Source: Trichosphaerium sp. ATCC 40318
Lineage: Eukaryota > Discosea > Flabellinia > Trichosidae
Assembly: GCA_038496445.1 (NCBI GenBank)
Contig: JALMLS010000276.1
Span: 1-64,000 of the forward strand
DNA length: 64,000 nt
Direction of reading: 5' to 3'
Shown: piece by piece, positions 35,033 to 47,170 of the stretch
Layout of the letters: each line of letters opens with the position of its first letter
Numbering within the stretch: position 1 is the first letter of the stretch
Program-made: the position numbers and the translations under genes
The notes under the pieces: model-generated
Databases searched by the model: none
The model's input: the letters and a program-made list of their open reading frames with translations, nothing else
What the model was told of the DNA's origin: nothing

Positions 35033-35633
35033 TATTGTTGAAGGAAGTTATTTTGGTTTTAAGTGTTCGTCAACTTAACCATTGTTAAAACTAATTTTCC
35101 GGTATGACGCGACATGGTTTTTCCCAATTTGTGATATTTCTTTAAGAAGGGTTATATAATATACATCTACAAACGCTCTAGTTACGTTTTTAAAGTATTC
35201 TCTGCTGTTGAACGAATACTTGAAAATACACATTAATTTTGTGTTTATAATTAACAGTGAAGGTGGTCCATGTAATCCACGGGAAAACAACGTAGAAAAA
35301 GAGTTAAAAACTACAGATAGTATTAAGTCATTAACCAAAGTGTAAAGAGACCGCTGTATGTGTGTTGATAACGCACCATAGGTTAGTAGTAAGTAAGAAG
35401 TTATTACAGAAAAAACTACAAAAAACTATTGTCTTTGAACTGCAATAGCGCTATTTTGAACCGTTCATTTACAGTTGGATTCACAAACTTCCGCACCTTT
35501 TTCGGCACGTTCTACACCCTACCGAAGTAGCTCTAAATCTTTCAACAAAAACCAAAAACACATTCAACTTGTGAATCCAATTATAGACTTTTCGAATGCT
35601 AGGTTTATGCAGGTTGAATTACTTACTAACCAC
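35033..35633. other. Intergenic, no gene seen
   Basis: An 87-codon frame at 35075-35338 (minus) lacks coding character. Ends with CTAACCAC, the left target duplication of the MITE. Confidence 0.4.
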
Positions 35634-35955
35634 TAGAGGTGGTCGTCGTCCGTTCCCGGCTAAGCCGGTTACAAAATCTGTAGTCGGTTAACCGGCTAAG
35701 AAACTCAGCAACAAAATCTGTAATTGGTTACTCGCTCAAAAATGTGAGATTTTGTTGGTGTTGTACCATGGCACCACATGCTTTTTCTAAGTTCTACATG
35801 CTCTTAATCGCTTTAAAATTCGTATGTTCAATACATGGACAAGCCTATAGTGGCTCAAGGGCCAGTTTTAGTTTTCCCTTATTTTTCGTAGCCAGTTAGT
35901 TCTTCCCAATAACTTAAACGGCTAGCCGGCTATAACCGCTTAGCTACCACCTCTG
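35634..35955. mobile_element. hAT-like MITE, 322 bp, with 8-bp target duplications
   Basis: The left end TAGAGGTGGT and right end ACCACCTCTG form terminal inverted repeats with one mismatch at the outermost base. Perfect 8-bp direct repeats CTAACCAC flank the element (35626-35633 and 35956-35963). The 8-bp duplication and (C/T)AGAGGTGG ends are typical of hAT transposons. Subterminal copies of CCGGCTAA/GGTTAACC-like words occur near both ends (for example cggctaagccggtta, cggttaaccggctaag, ggctagccggctataaccg). No transposase is encoded, so it is non-autonomous. Confidence 0.85.
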
Positions 35956-36727
35956 CTAACCACTGCGAAAATATGCGAATTTTGATCTGTACCTTGGATC
36001 CATTAGAGTTGAAGGTACTACACTAGGTGCAGTTGTAGTTTGGTAAACAGAGTGCAGCATTTGGATTCAAGTTGATACACAGACCATAAGTTTCGTGACA
36101 GAAATCCAAAATCCCAGGTAAAATCCTATGGATTACCGGTCATCTGCCACTAAATTGGCACTACCGCTACAGCAACCATGAGTGCTAAATGAATCTTATG
36201 TTCCATAGAACAAAATAATTTCGTGCATTAATTGACAGTGGTACATCGAATGCGGCATATTAGTATTGTAATTGTGAAGATGTGTCATATATTCTTATCT
36301 CCTTGTAATAAGTTGCCATGCATTGAAACTGATGCTTTCATCAAGGTGATGCGAATAAGTTGTTTCGTATATTTTTTTTTTTCAAACTAAGTTTGTACGT
36401 TGTTTGTTTCGTATGTCGGCATCCACTTAATCACTCCGCCACGCGGCAAAAATCCCGAATGCTGTGCGAGTTTCCTTGTCATTGTTGGCATGTGTTGTTA
36501 TTATTATGTACAAAGAAAACTCGCACAGTTTTCAGCTTTTTTAGCTCTCGCCCACACGCTCCTGAAACAAGTACTAATAGTCAAACTTTGCTCTCCTACG
36601 CTCGTAAAGGCCGTACACTAGCGGGAACGTTTCAGTGGAAGTCGACAAAGTCAGTAAGTAAAGTCAACTATTTTCTGCAATAAGTGGAGCTAACTTCTGT
36701 TTGACAGTTGTACTGCGCGTGTAAACA
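35956..36727. other. Intergenic / VPS16 5' flank
   Basis: Contains the right target duplication. A frame at 36360-36683 is open but shows no conserved feature; it may be 5' UTR or a promoter-side exon. Confidence 0.35.
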
Positions 36728-39700
36728 ATGCATGGATGGAGGCAACTTCACGATAGATATTACAGGAACAATGAACTCTACAAATTACCATGGGACTTGG
36801 ACTTCTCAAAGTACCAGTTCGTTGGTTGTAGTTTTGGAGGACCAATAGGTGCGTACAATAAAAATAAAAAAAAAAGGAAGCAACTGATACCGTAATCATT
36901 AATTTTACACTACCATACGCTTCAACACTTTCTAGCAGCGAAAACGACTCGGAAATTTTTTACTTCAACCGAAACTAACTCCAAATCAGCAATAACGCGC
37001 GATGATAACAAGATTGTTGCCGTAAAGGGCGAATTAACGCCTATGATAGACGTATACACATCTGCAGGTGTTAAAATCTCTTCCTTCCCTAGACCAGTCG
37101 TACAGTCAGCAAAAATCGTAAAAATGGGCTGGTCGGATCTAGAACAACTAGTTATAGTGATGAGGTACCGCTTATTGACACTTTATTTGAAATCAGATAA
37201 ATATGCGCAAAATCCTTCGTTAATAGCTTCATAGTCATGGTGTCGTTATGTTATACAACGTATCAGGAGAAAAACAGCGAGAATTCACTCTGGGCGGTGT
37301 ACGTTGCTCCTCTTTTTTTTTCATCTACGCGAGTAGAGCTGTAACATTTTTTCTAAAACAGAATGGCCACTGACGTCCTACTTAGATTTACAAAGAAACA
37401 GATATCGAAGATGCAATCATATGGGGTACAGGCTTAGTTGTAATGACGCGAGAGTTCAGATTCTTCACAGTAATGAACTTAAACGATCCATACAATTTTC
37501 GTCTTAAAGATCCTGGACCAGAATTCATATCTGCTCCATCTTCTTGGACAATTATAGAACCACAGTTTACCAGACATAAAGAATGTGTTGATGTCATTGT
37601 TGCAACAAAGTCTGGCACTGTATTGGTCATAAATCATCGTCAGTGTCAGGACCTCATGTTGAATCTTGGTCCATTTACAAGAATGGCTGTTGCTCCAAAA
37701 GGAAAAATTTTGGCTTGTATTAACAGCACTGGTAAGGTCTGGGTTGTATCTACAGACTTTCAACAGAATCTATCTACATTTGATACAAAGAGCCCACAAC
37801 CACCTGATCAACTTGTATGGTGTGGTAATGATGCTGTCGCATTATATTGGCAGTCTGATAGTTTATTGTTTATGATTGGTCCTTTTGCGAACTGGCTTAA
37901 ATATAACTATGAGCATCCTATCTACCTTGTACCTGAGTGTGATGGTATACGTATAGTATCAAACAATACATGCGAGTTCTTGGAGCGTGTTCCTAGTACG
38001 TCAAAACTGTTTTATCAAGGACCTAGACCGAGGTCACTCCCGAAGAGCTTTTTTTTCTTTTTTCTTTTTTGGATTGATGTTTTGGGGTTTTTGTGTTTTA
38101 GCTTTTTGTCACGTGTTATTTTACTTATTTTTGTATTGTAGATGTTACAGAAACAATTCTCAAGTATGGATCTGTTGAGCCTGCAGCACTACTGTATGAT
38201 GCTCTTCAACATTTTCAAGAAAGAAGTCCAAAAGCAGATGAGAATATTCGCGCTATTAAAGAAAAGCTTCCAAAAGCAGTAGAACAATGTATTGAAGCAG
38301 CAGGTCATGAAATAACACAAGAGACACAGCGAAAGCTACTTAAAGCCGCTTCATTTGGCAAAGTAAGTCAAAAATCTTTTTTTGTTTGAAATTTCGTTTT
38401 TTTCGAAGAGAAAAAAGCAGTTCCTTTACTAGATCAAGTGTATACACTTGCTTCTCTTTTCTCGACTGCTTCACTGCCAGGACTATATTGTACATAACCG
38501 CATCCTCCTTAGTGTAGTGGTTTAGCACGGTAGCCTGTCACGTTGCCAACCCGGGTTCGATTCCCGGAGGAGGAGTTCAAAACAACTTTTTTACCTGTTT
38601 CGTATTTTTTTCTGATTTGGAACTTTTTAGGCTTTCCTTGACTTCCGTGTTACTGGATTCCCTCCTGATTTATTCGTTGATACTGCACGTATTGTTAGAG
38701 TACTCAATCAAGTCAGAGCACAGTTCATAGGACTACCAATAACCATGCAACAATATAAAATCTTGACTCCAGAGAAGCTCATAGAAAGATTGATTCAGCG
38801 TCACCATCATCTCCTCGCTTATGAGATATGCAACTACCTAAAGCTAACTCTCCTTGAAGACTCGGCACATCGTGGAGGTCCACTAAAAGGAGATCCTCTT
38901 GCGTATAAGGTTTTAATCGACTGGGCTTGCTGTAAGGTTAAAGGAACAACAATGGATGTTCAACAAGTACTTCAGCAAATAGGTACCAACTTCATACTTG
39001 GCTTCGTTTTTTGTTGCTCACGTGATATTTTTCTTTAGTTAACAGGTTGAAAAACGCACCTGGTATATCATACGCACGTATTGCATCTACAGCACATGTA
39101 GCAGGAAAGAAGGAACTCGCCACAATGGTAAAGAAACGTGAAAAGAAAACTACTTTTTGTTAACCTTTTATTTTAGCTCCTTGATTATGAGCCAAAACCT
39201 GACTCTCAGGTTCCTCTTCTTATATCAATGAACCAGCCTTGGCGCGCTCTCGATAAAGCCATAGCTTCAGGTAACACAGACCTTGCTATGCTTGTCATAC
39301 TTCATCTCTACAGAGAGCACAAAGATTCGTTTTTTGATACTTTGGCAAGAAACAAGGTCGCTCTTGCTTTATACATACAGTACACTCGACAAACCGATAC
39401 AGGTCTTCTACAAGAAGTATATAGATATCTAGGACGTAAAGACTTGGAAGGAGACCTTGCATTCCGTCAAGCATTGACAAGAACGAAAGCAGAAGAAAGT
39501 GATAAAATATGGAAAAACGAATATCAAAAAGCATCATCTCTTTACAAGTCTGTTGATCACTTTAAACAAAAAATGGTCGACGAAAAACTAAGTCTATTAC
39601 TCGACCAGAGAGATCTCGAGGCAGGTGGTGATAAATCAGAGGAAAATCGTTTTGTTGGATCTAGTTTATCGAGCACAATCTATAGGTTGATTTTGCTTGG

Positions 39701-40351
39701 AAATAATAAACGTGCAGGTCAATTAAAGGATAAGTATAAAGTACCTTCTAAGAGGTATTGGTGGATTGTTATAAGAGCATTGGCTGCTTCTGGTAATTGG
39801 CCTGGTTTAGAGAAACTAGCTAAAGATAAATCTCCTATTGGATACCGCCCATTTGCTCAGATTTGCATCGATGAAGGTACCTTTTTCTTTCTTTTTTTTT
39901 CTCAAAAAATTCTTTCTTTATTCTTAAAAACAAACCAAAAAAAAGGCTACAGTACTATGGCTCTGGCTCTCAAAAACAACTATTTATATTTGAAATTTTC
40001 TCTAATTTCGGAGTATTACTCTTGATACAAGCCATTACAGTACGAGAGCAAATCAGATCAGACTTTTTTTACGTTTTTTTTTCAGTCAGCTTTCATCTTG
40101 TTCGCTCTTGTTGTTAACTGTTTTTTTTCTTGTCAGGCAAGAATGATGAAGCAGTAAAGTATATTCCAAAGATATCAAGCGCTCAAGAGCGTATTACTCT
40201 ATACGCTAGTATTGGTAGATGGAAGGAAGCTGTTGATGATGCTATAAATCTTAAAGATCCAGAGCTACTACAACAAATCGCTCAGCAGTGCAATGATCCA
40301 TCGGTGGCCAATAAAATCCAGCATATCTTGCAGTCTAATAGTGGAAGATAG
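36728..40351 (+). CDS. VPS16: VPS16, core subunit of HOPS/CORVET tethering complexes
   Basis: About ten exons from MHGWRQLHDRYYRNNELYKL (ATG 36728) to KIQHILQSNSGR (stop 40351). The N-terminal beta-propeller start (WDLDFSKYQFVGCSFGGPI) and the body are typical of VPS16 (Vps16_N: PSSWTIIEPQFTRHKECVDV; Vps16_C: FGKAFLDFRVTGFPPDLFVD, LNQVRAQFIGLPITMQQYKI, HHLLAYEICNYLKL, MNQPWRALDKAIASGNTDLA, YRLILLGNNKRAGQLKDKYK). VPS16 holds VPS33 in the complexes that tether endosomes and vacuoles before fusion. Length is near the family norm. An intron from about 38363 to 38629 contains a tRNA gene. I prefer the frame at 36728 over another open frame in the same exon because it gives the conserved FGGPI ending. 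Confidence 0.9.
38503..38575 (+). tRNA. tRNA-Asp (anticodon GTC)
   Basis: A 73-nt cloverleaf. The acceptor stem TCCTCCT pairs perfectly with AGGAGGA, followed by discriminator G. An A-box-like TTAGTGTAGTGG, an anticodon loop CTGTCAC on a GTAGC/GTTGC stem, and a T-arm CCGGG-TTCGATT-CCCGG with a perfect B box are present. Anticodon GTC with G73 identifies tRNA-Asp. No intron; CCA is not encoded. It lies in sense orientation inside a VPS16 intron. Confidence 0.95.
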
Positions 40352-40600
40352 ACACTATACCCAGTTCTTAGATATATTGAAAGCCTAATACAAAGACTTC
40401 CAGATCAGATTTTTTATGAAAGAAATCGTATCTGACATATGCGGACTTGGCCTATTTTTTCTCTCTTCAAATTTCACTCATGCAGCTAGTAGTTTGCAGT
40501 ATGTAACGAGAAGCCTATAGTAGTGTAAATTAACAAATAAAATTTTATCTCATTTCAGTAAAAGAGAGAGGTAAACTGTTGAGTTGCGGAGAACAAGAAT

Positions 40601-42602
40601 TTAAATCGAAAATATTTTTTGTTGGATGTTTTTGTAGTACCTTTGTTTTGATTTTTTTTCAGTTTTGACTACATCTGCTTTACGCCATATATGCATAGGA
40701 TAGAGCTTTGATAGTAATGTTGGATAGTAATTTGCAATTCCACCGCCACCCATTGATACTATATCACTTTGAGATACACGAAGCCAATCACTTGGTGATT
40801 TCAGCAATAAACGTGCTTCAAGTGCTAGAAAAAACAAAAGAAATCAGCCACAACAACCAGCTTGTATTTTTCGTTATGTATGTCAAACAGCCCAACTATG
40901 CGGTTGTAATAACCGTAGGAAGAGTTTTGAAGAGGTGCAATCAGAAGGATAAAAAAAGGAAAAAAATGAGAATCCATGCGTACATTTAAGGAAGGCTAAA
41001 GCGTTTTCTGTAACTTGCCAGTACCCTTGCTTTACTTTTCTAGCAGGTGAAGATCTACAAATAAACTCATGAATAATTTTACTATTTTATCACGTGGGAA
41101 CAAACAACGAACCTAAATCTTGATGAATCCCATTGGAACTTTGGATAAATAGTCTTTAACGCTTTTAACATTGACTTGCCATACCTATGAAGAAACAAGT
41201 AAGGTCATTGATTGTGAGCGTAAATTTACCTCTCCATTAGCCCAGAGCCACCCATAGATACAATAACGCGATATTTCACATCATACCAACCTGAAACTGT
41301 AGTGATACCAAATTCCTCAGCGACTTTGTCGAAAAAGGTTTCTTGATTTTGTAAATCGTCAAAATATCGTTTCGGAACCATCCTAGTTTCATTCATCAAC
41401 AACTTTTCAATCACCACAGATATGTTAAACGCATTCACAACGTACTCAAACTTTTCTATAGACCATTCGTATTCATTGTATATTGCACATAGTGCAGAAG
41501 AGAGTGTATTGTTGTGTCTATAAAAGAAGTTAATTCAAAGAGAAAAATGCAAAAAAAAACCCGAAACGCACAGTGACAACACAGTACCACCTTGACGACA
41601 TATTATATCTTTTGCATTTATACAATACCATTCATCCATACAGTATACATCTAATTCATGTCCAAGACTATCAAAAAGAGAGCGCTGATTATCCATATTG
41701 TCCCAATATCCATCAGGAACTTGCTTCCTATTTGTTTTTAATTGTTTTTTTTGACATCTTAATTTCAGCTCATGGACGTACCATGATATGCCTTGATCCC
41801 TTTTATAGTTTTTATATGTGTCATTGAGCATAGTATATATTGAATTACCGCTCCTGATAAGGATATTAGGTAACTCTTGAATGAGAAAGTAAATGTCCAA
41901 ACCTGAGCAGTAATCCACTTCCACCGCATTGTAGAATATCATGATGGGTACATTTAAGCCAGTCATCAAATATTTTGATACCAAGCTCTTCTGATATACC
42001 TTCCAAAGCATTTTTTCTATTACTAAGTACGTTCCAGTACGCTGAGGGCATCTTACTGTAAACATAAAAAATCAGTTTACAAAAAACTTTCATCAAAAAA
42101 TTAAACTCAGAAAAGCAACCTCCCTCACTCTTAGATACCCATCTTTTATACCGTAGTCAGTATACATTAATGATTATATACGTTGATTACAATATCACAG
42201 TGAAGGAGGCAACAGGCGAGGTGAGGCCTCGAAATTTTGGGTTTTGAAAAAACAAAAATCGTACGCAAACTTATATTTTTGCCAGGTGTATTGTGGATAC
42301 ACAGATGCAAGTGCAATGCTTAAACAGCCCCCATATCTAAGGCGGATTATAAATAAAGCGAATGACACCTGTTTTACTCACTGTTGAAGCACTTGAACGC
42401 CTCCAGCTTCTTTTACTTTTTTGTATGTGACAGAATACCACTCGTTTAACGATTTTACGCCTAAGTTTTGTCCTACGCTATCAAGGACAACAGCTTGATT
42501 CTGTTTTTTGATCCAAAAGCCATTAGATCGCCTAACACGTATTAATTTCACGAAAATACACTGGCAATGGGTGTGTGATGGTTTTAACGTGTGACATGGC
42601 AG
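40601..42602 (-). CDS. WY/GG tandem-repeat protein (about five repeats)
   Basis: Exons read right to left carry a repeated module of about 90 residues: FWxxxxNQxxxLDxxxxxLGI, then (D/E)WYxVxxxDIxxxGGxGLL, then YGxSLxxALxxVYPxYxW. Visible copies: NGFWIKKQNQAVVLDSVGQN with EWYSVTYKKVKEAGG; AYWNVLSNRKNALEGISEEL with DWLKCTHHDILQCGGSGLL; GYWDNMDNQRSLFDSLGHEL with EWYCINAKDIICRQGG; RYFDDLQNQETFFDKVAEEF with GWYDVKYRVIVSMGGSGLM; and a last half, DWLRVSQSDIVSMGGGGIAN. I have seen this type of repeat in proteins of fungi and algae but know no assigned function. The start codon (near 42602) and the C-terminal exon are uncertain. Confidence 0.6.
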
Positions 42603-42873
42603 GTTTGGCAGAATGCGTGCCTTGGTTTTTTAACAGCTCGTGGCTTTAGCGCTAAGCACACTCGCGGTGCGTTCATGCGTCAACTAAGATTCTGGCGCAA
42701 TCTACAAAATGCGAGTCTACAAAACAAATCCAACTGTAGTCAAACACCTATTAATGCGCTATAGTTGGTCTATCCTTACTTGCCAGCCAGGAAAGCTAAA
42801 GAACAAGTCAAGACGAGTACAGGCTGGCAATATTTTGCCCACACCACTCTATTTTTGAAAAAGGGTGTACACA

Positions 42874-44961
42874 ATGAGCTCCAGAGAGTACGAGAGAAAC
42901 CTAAAACATGTTGAAGCGGAGAGACGTAAACCCGCAAACAGCGTTTGCATGGATTGCCCTATAAAGGTAACTGAACGCCTTTACCAAGTGAGATACACCA
43001 TTAAAATCAACGTTAGGCGAATTACCTTAACATGACGCACAAAACGTTCATATGCATGTTGTGTAGTGGTATACAGTGCGTAATAATACTTTTGAGCAAT
43101 ATAACTGACATGCATAGCTCTGAATTCTCTCATCGCGTCAAAGGTATTACCATGACCAACTGGAAGGACGCTGATGTAGTTGCAATAAAAGCCGGAGGAA
43201 ATGAGGTTAGTTCTCATGAAATTGCATAGTAATTTGTTGTAATACATCTAACGCACGTAATTAGCTCGCCAGGAGTACATGGTTGGCAGAATGGCCAAAA
43301 GGTACGGCAGTTAAAACCGTTTATTTCAAAAGCACTAGATTTGACATCTAATAGGCAAGAAGTTACCTACAGAGAGGAAAGACATCAAAAATCACATAAA
43401 CGACGTTTACATTAATAAAAAGTACCAAAAACCTTCCGTTACACCTTGAACGTACATCTAATTGATACGCAGGTACTTCAAAGCCACAGTCCGAAAAACG
43501 AAGAAAAAGAAATCGACTCAACCAGCAGCCACCACGTCTGCCCCAACTGCTACGCCTACAATGAGTGTACCTATAGCTCAAAACCCAGTTGCAACACCAC
43601 AACCAACAGGTACGCCGAAAGCAAACGCCGAAAACCGAAATTTGCAACTGATTTGTTTTATTACTTTAAAATGCGCCATCAATGTCTGCCAACGCTGTGG
43701 GGTAACTGTATATTACATTCCAAATCAAAACAACCTTTTTATTGGGCTTTAAGGCTGCTGAGAAGCAGAATCTCACGGCGACATTTCTCAACAAAAAAAG
43801 TTGATTGAATTGATTTCTTTTTTCTTCGTTCGCAACGTAACGTGCTTCAAAGGGTTTCTTTTTTCTTCTATGACTCACAGGGTATTTAGTTGGGAATCTT
43901 CTCGATTTTGGTATGCCTTCCACAACGACTAATAATACAGCACCATCACCAGCGCCTACACAACTTTTACCTGATTTTTTAAGCGATTTTACAGCACCAC
44001 CAGTTACCAACACTCAGCAACCTCCTGGGCAGCTAATGGGCGGATTTGGTAGCCCTACTATGTTCTCAAGTGTTACACCAGCTCCACCACACAACACCCC
44101 AGTTGTACGTGTACAAGCGAAAAACCAACAAACGGGTCTCATTTTTTTCTATATAATTGTGCCTCTGTCCTCCCTTTTTTTTATGAATTCTTGTCCTTAT
44201 TTAATTACTAGGCTATTGGTGCACAGTTTCCAGCTAGCTTTGGAAATTTATCTACATCTCCTAATGTTCAAGGTACACAAGGAGTACCAGGCCAAACACC
44301 GCCTACAAATGTTCACCCTGCGAATGATCCTTTTGGACTCGGTATAGGCACAACAGCACCTATGCAGATGCCTCAAGCACGAGGCATTGTAGTCAATAGT
44401 ACGTAGAATAAAATGAAAATCTATTTATTGTTACAGGCGCTTGGATACACAACCAACCGTTTGTTTTGTATTGACATTTTGTTTGTATTTTTTGTGTTTC
44501 GTTACTGACTTGTTTTAGCACCTCATAATACCCCAAGTACTGGAAACACACCTTCTGGAGGTTCTCTTGATTTCAGTTGGCTTGGTAATTATAAAGAGGA
44601 CCCTACAGCGCGTGATAGGATAATAGCAAAGAAATTACAACAAGAAGAAGAAAAAAGAGCTAAAGAAGAGGAACAAAAAAGAAAAGCTGCTGAAGAGAAG
44701 AAGCGAAGAAGGTTAGCTAGAAAGCAAGCCAAAGCAGCTAGTAAAACCCAAGTTGATGATGATATGGCTCTTGCCATGAAGCTTCAACAAGAAGAGTACG
44801 AAAGAGAGAGAAGGCGAAGGTAAGCTGGTTTTTATGCTGTTGCAACAGAAGTCAAGTTTTGATGTTTTTTGTTTAGAGGTGGAGGCCGTTCTCAACAAGA
44901 GATATCTGATGCTGAATTAGCTAGGCGTCTACAAGCACAATTTCAGCTTGGTGATAACTAA
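42874..44961 (+). CDS. ArfGAP-domain protein, AGFG-like
   Basis: ATG 42874: MSSREYERNLKHVEAERRKP. The zinc finger starts at VCMDCPIK and, across one or two short introns, continues ANYLNMTHKTFICMLCSGIH and SEFSHRVKGITMTNWKDADV, VAIKAGGNE. The CxxC...CxxC pair, HRVKxIxM and GNE match AGFG/ArfGAP domains, which stimulate GTP hydrolysis by Arf. A Pro/Thr/Gln-rich linker follows (43530-44390), as in AGFG. The last part is charged and helical, with two UIM-like pieces (DMALAMKLQQEEYER, DAELARRLQAQF), ending at 44961. A role in endocytic traffic is likely; the UIM-like ends hint at ubiquitin recognition (inference). The Arg finger usual in ArfGAPs is not obvious. Confidence 0.7.
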
Positions 44962-45195
44962 ACTCTGAGAGATGTGTAGAAAAATAAAAGCGAGGAGCGC
45001 TGCTGTATTGATAAACAAAAAAAAAAAATTTAAACACCATTTGCAAGTTTTGTCTTAGCAAAGTCCTGACTTTGACTGGAGTGTCAAAAACACTCAAGGT
45101 TTATCTATGACTCAAGGTTAGTTTAAGGCTCAGCAGTATCTGCTAAGGCATGGTTTGTTAAGCAACCTCAGCACCACAATTCCTACGTAAAAAGA

Positions 45196-46597
45196 ATGCT
45201 TGGTGCAGAAACGGAGTACGTTTTTACCGTGGAACGAAATGGTTCAATTTTAACATATTAACGAACTCTTTTATCTAATTGTTGTAATAAGGCCATTGGA
45301 ATTGCTGTATCTGCCTACAGAAATTATATTTTGTATTCTGGCGTTTTTGGACAAGAAATGCCGTGTATCTGCAACGTTTGTATGTAAACTGTTTTCTACA
45401 ATCATTTTAGAGCATTTGGGGTATAAAGCGGTTACAGTAAAGTCTAAAAAGAATCTACACAAACTATGTGGAAGCCCTCTTTTAAAAAATACAAAAGTAT
45501 TTATTTCCGACATTTCTATGACTGATGATGACTTCAAAAACGTCTCTGGTGTTAATCACCTTGAAATAAATAGTAACTTGTCAGTAACAGATACCATGTT
45601 GGAGCATATATCAGGTGTACATCACCTGAAACTAAATGTACAATCGGTTAAAGTTGAATGCAATTTTACATGTCTTGGATTTAAATCACTTCGTGGTGTT
45701 CATACACTACTACTATCAGGATTCAAGTTAAAAGATGAATGGCTTCAAGGACTTGGTGGTGTCCACACAATTGATGTTTCACGTACAGGTATAACAGATA
45801 AAGGACTTGCAGCCCTCTCTGGAGTTCATACTATTAATTTGGATTATTGTTACGATTTCACTGATGAAGGTGTTGCCAGTTTAGGTAATGTACACAAGAT
45901 ACAGTTTACCTATAGTAGTATTACAGATAAAAGTGTAAAATCACTAACAAATGCAAGTGAAATAGCCCTTTGCAGTTGTTACAACATTACAGATGAAGGA
46001 GTAAAGTATCTACTAACACAAAATCAAAAAACAAACAAGATTAAAAAAATTAGTATTGAATGTTGCTCACGCTTATCAAACAATGTGTTTAAACTTCTTG
46101 CTGGTATACCTTGGATAGAGTTGTATGGTTCTGTACAACTAAAAGATGATACCTTATCATGTTTGGTAGGAGTACAACATATTGACTTGGGTGGATGTAA
46201 ATCTGTAACAAATGATGGGATAAAACAATTGGCAGGTGTAAAAGCAATTGGTCTTGCAAATCTTGATTGTGTTGATGACAGTACCTTGAAGGTACTTGCT
46301 GGAGTACATTCAATATTTCTTGGAGAGACATCTGTGACAGATAAGGGTTTAGGCTACTTAGTTGGTGTTAAAGTAATAGAACTTGCGGAATGTGAGCTCA
46401 TTACTGACAAAGGAGTGAACAGACTTATTGGTGTTAAGAAACTTGATCTAGAAGGCTGCAAGCAAATAACAGATGATGGAGTTGGTAATTTAACAAGCCT
46501 TGATGTAATTAACATTGTTGATACTCAAATAACACAACAAATGGTTGATTATCTAGGATGCACGTGCAGTGATGAATACATGTGGCCAACATTTTAA
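45196..46597 (+). CDS. F-box/LRR protein (intact, largest)
   Basis: A short first exon MLGAETE (ATG 45196) joins across an intron of about 80 nt to LYLPTEIIFCILAFLDKKCR (F-box). About fifteen LRRs follow, with phrases such as GVHTINLDYCYDFTDEG and GVKKLDLEGCKQITDDG, ending at 46597. About 440 residues, uninterrupted. A damaged copy of its C-terminal part lies at 58070-58345. Expected to be an SCF substrate receptor. Confidence 0.85.
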
Positions 46598-47170
46598 TGG
46601 TATTGTCAGCTATCTTGAACCCAAGCACCGAGTCAACAACAGTGCTTAGCTGTAAAAGTGTTGTATATTACAAGTAAAACCAATAAATCTACTTAGCTCA
46701 AGCCACCTTACTGTTGTTATAGCCTACACATAATAACCCTAGCCCTTCGTATGGCTTGTCTGCACAATAAAACGTGTTTTCTGGTTATTTTGCTCTGCCT
46801 CACAGAACGATTGATCTTCATTGTGCACCATTTAGCTGCTGGAGGTAGTAGATCATTAGTCTTATGAGACAGAATGCAACGCTTGGAGTAGAGTTTTCAT
46901 GTGTTCGGCTATTTTTAGAGTAGTTTTTTGTGTTTTAAGTAATTTTTGCCTTCGCTGGGTGTTCTCTTCTACCTGCCAATGAAGATATTGAGGTATTGTG
47001 GAAACACGTGTATTCCAATTATGACAGATGTGAGTTTTACCGGTTCGTGTACTTCCGGGCTCGCTTGTCTCGACGCCATCACGACTTAAGACAATTCGCG
47101 GTTAAGTATAAAACCCAACAATACTACCAATTCAGTTATTAATTAAGACCATAACGAGCTACAAATATAA
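46598..47170. other. Intergenic, no gene seen
   Basis: No supported coding frame; 3' flank of the F-box/LRR gene and 5' flank of the RhoGEF gene. Confidence 0.4.

Noticed and set aside
36360-36683. 107-codon frame upstream of VPS16
   Set aside because: VPS16 starts naturally at 36728 with conserved N-terminal text, and this frame has no recognisable domain.
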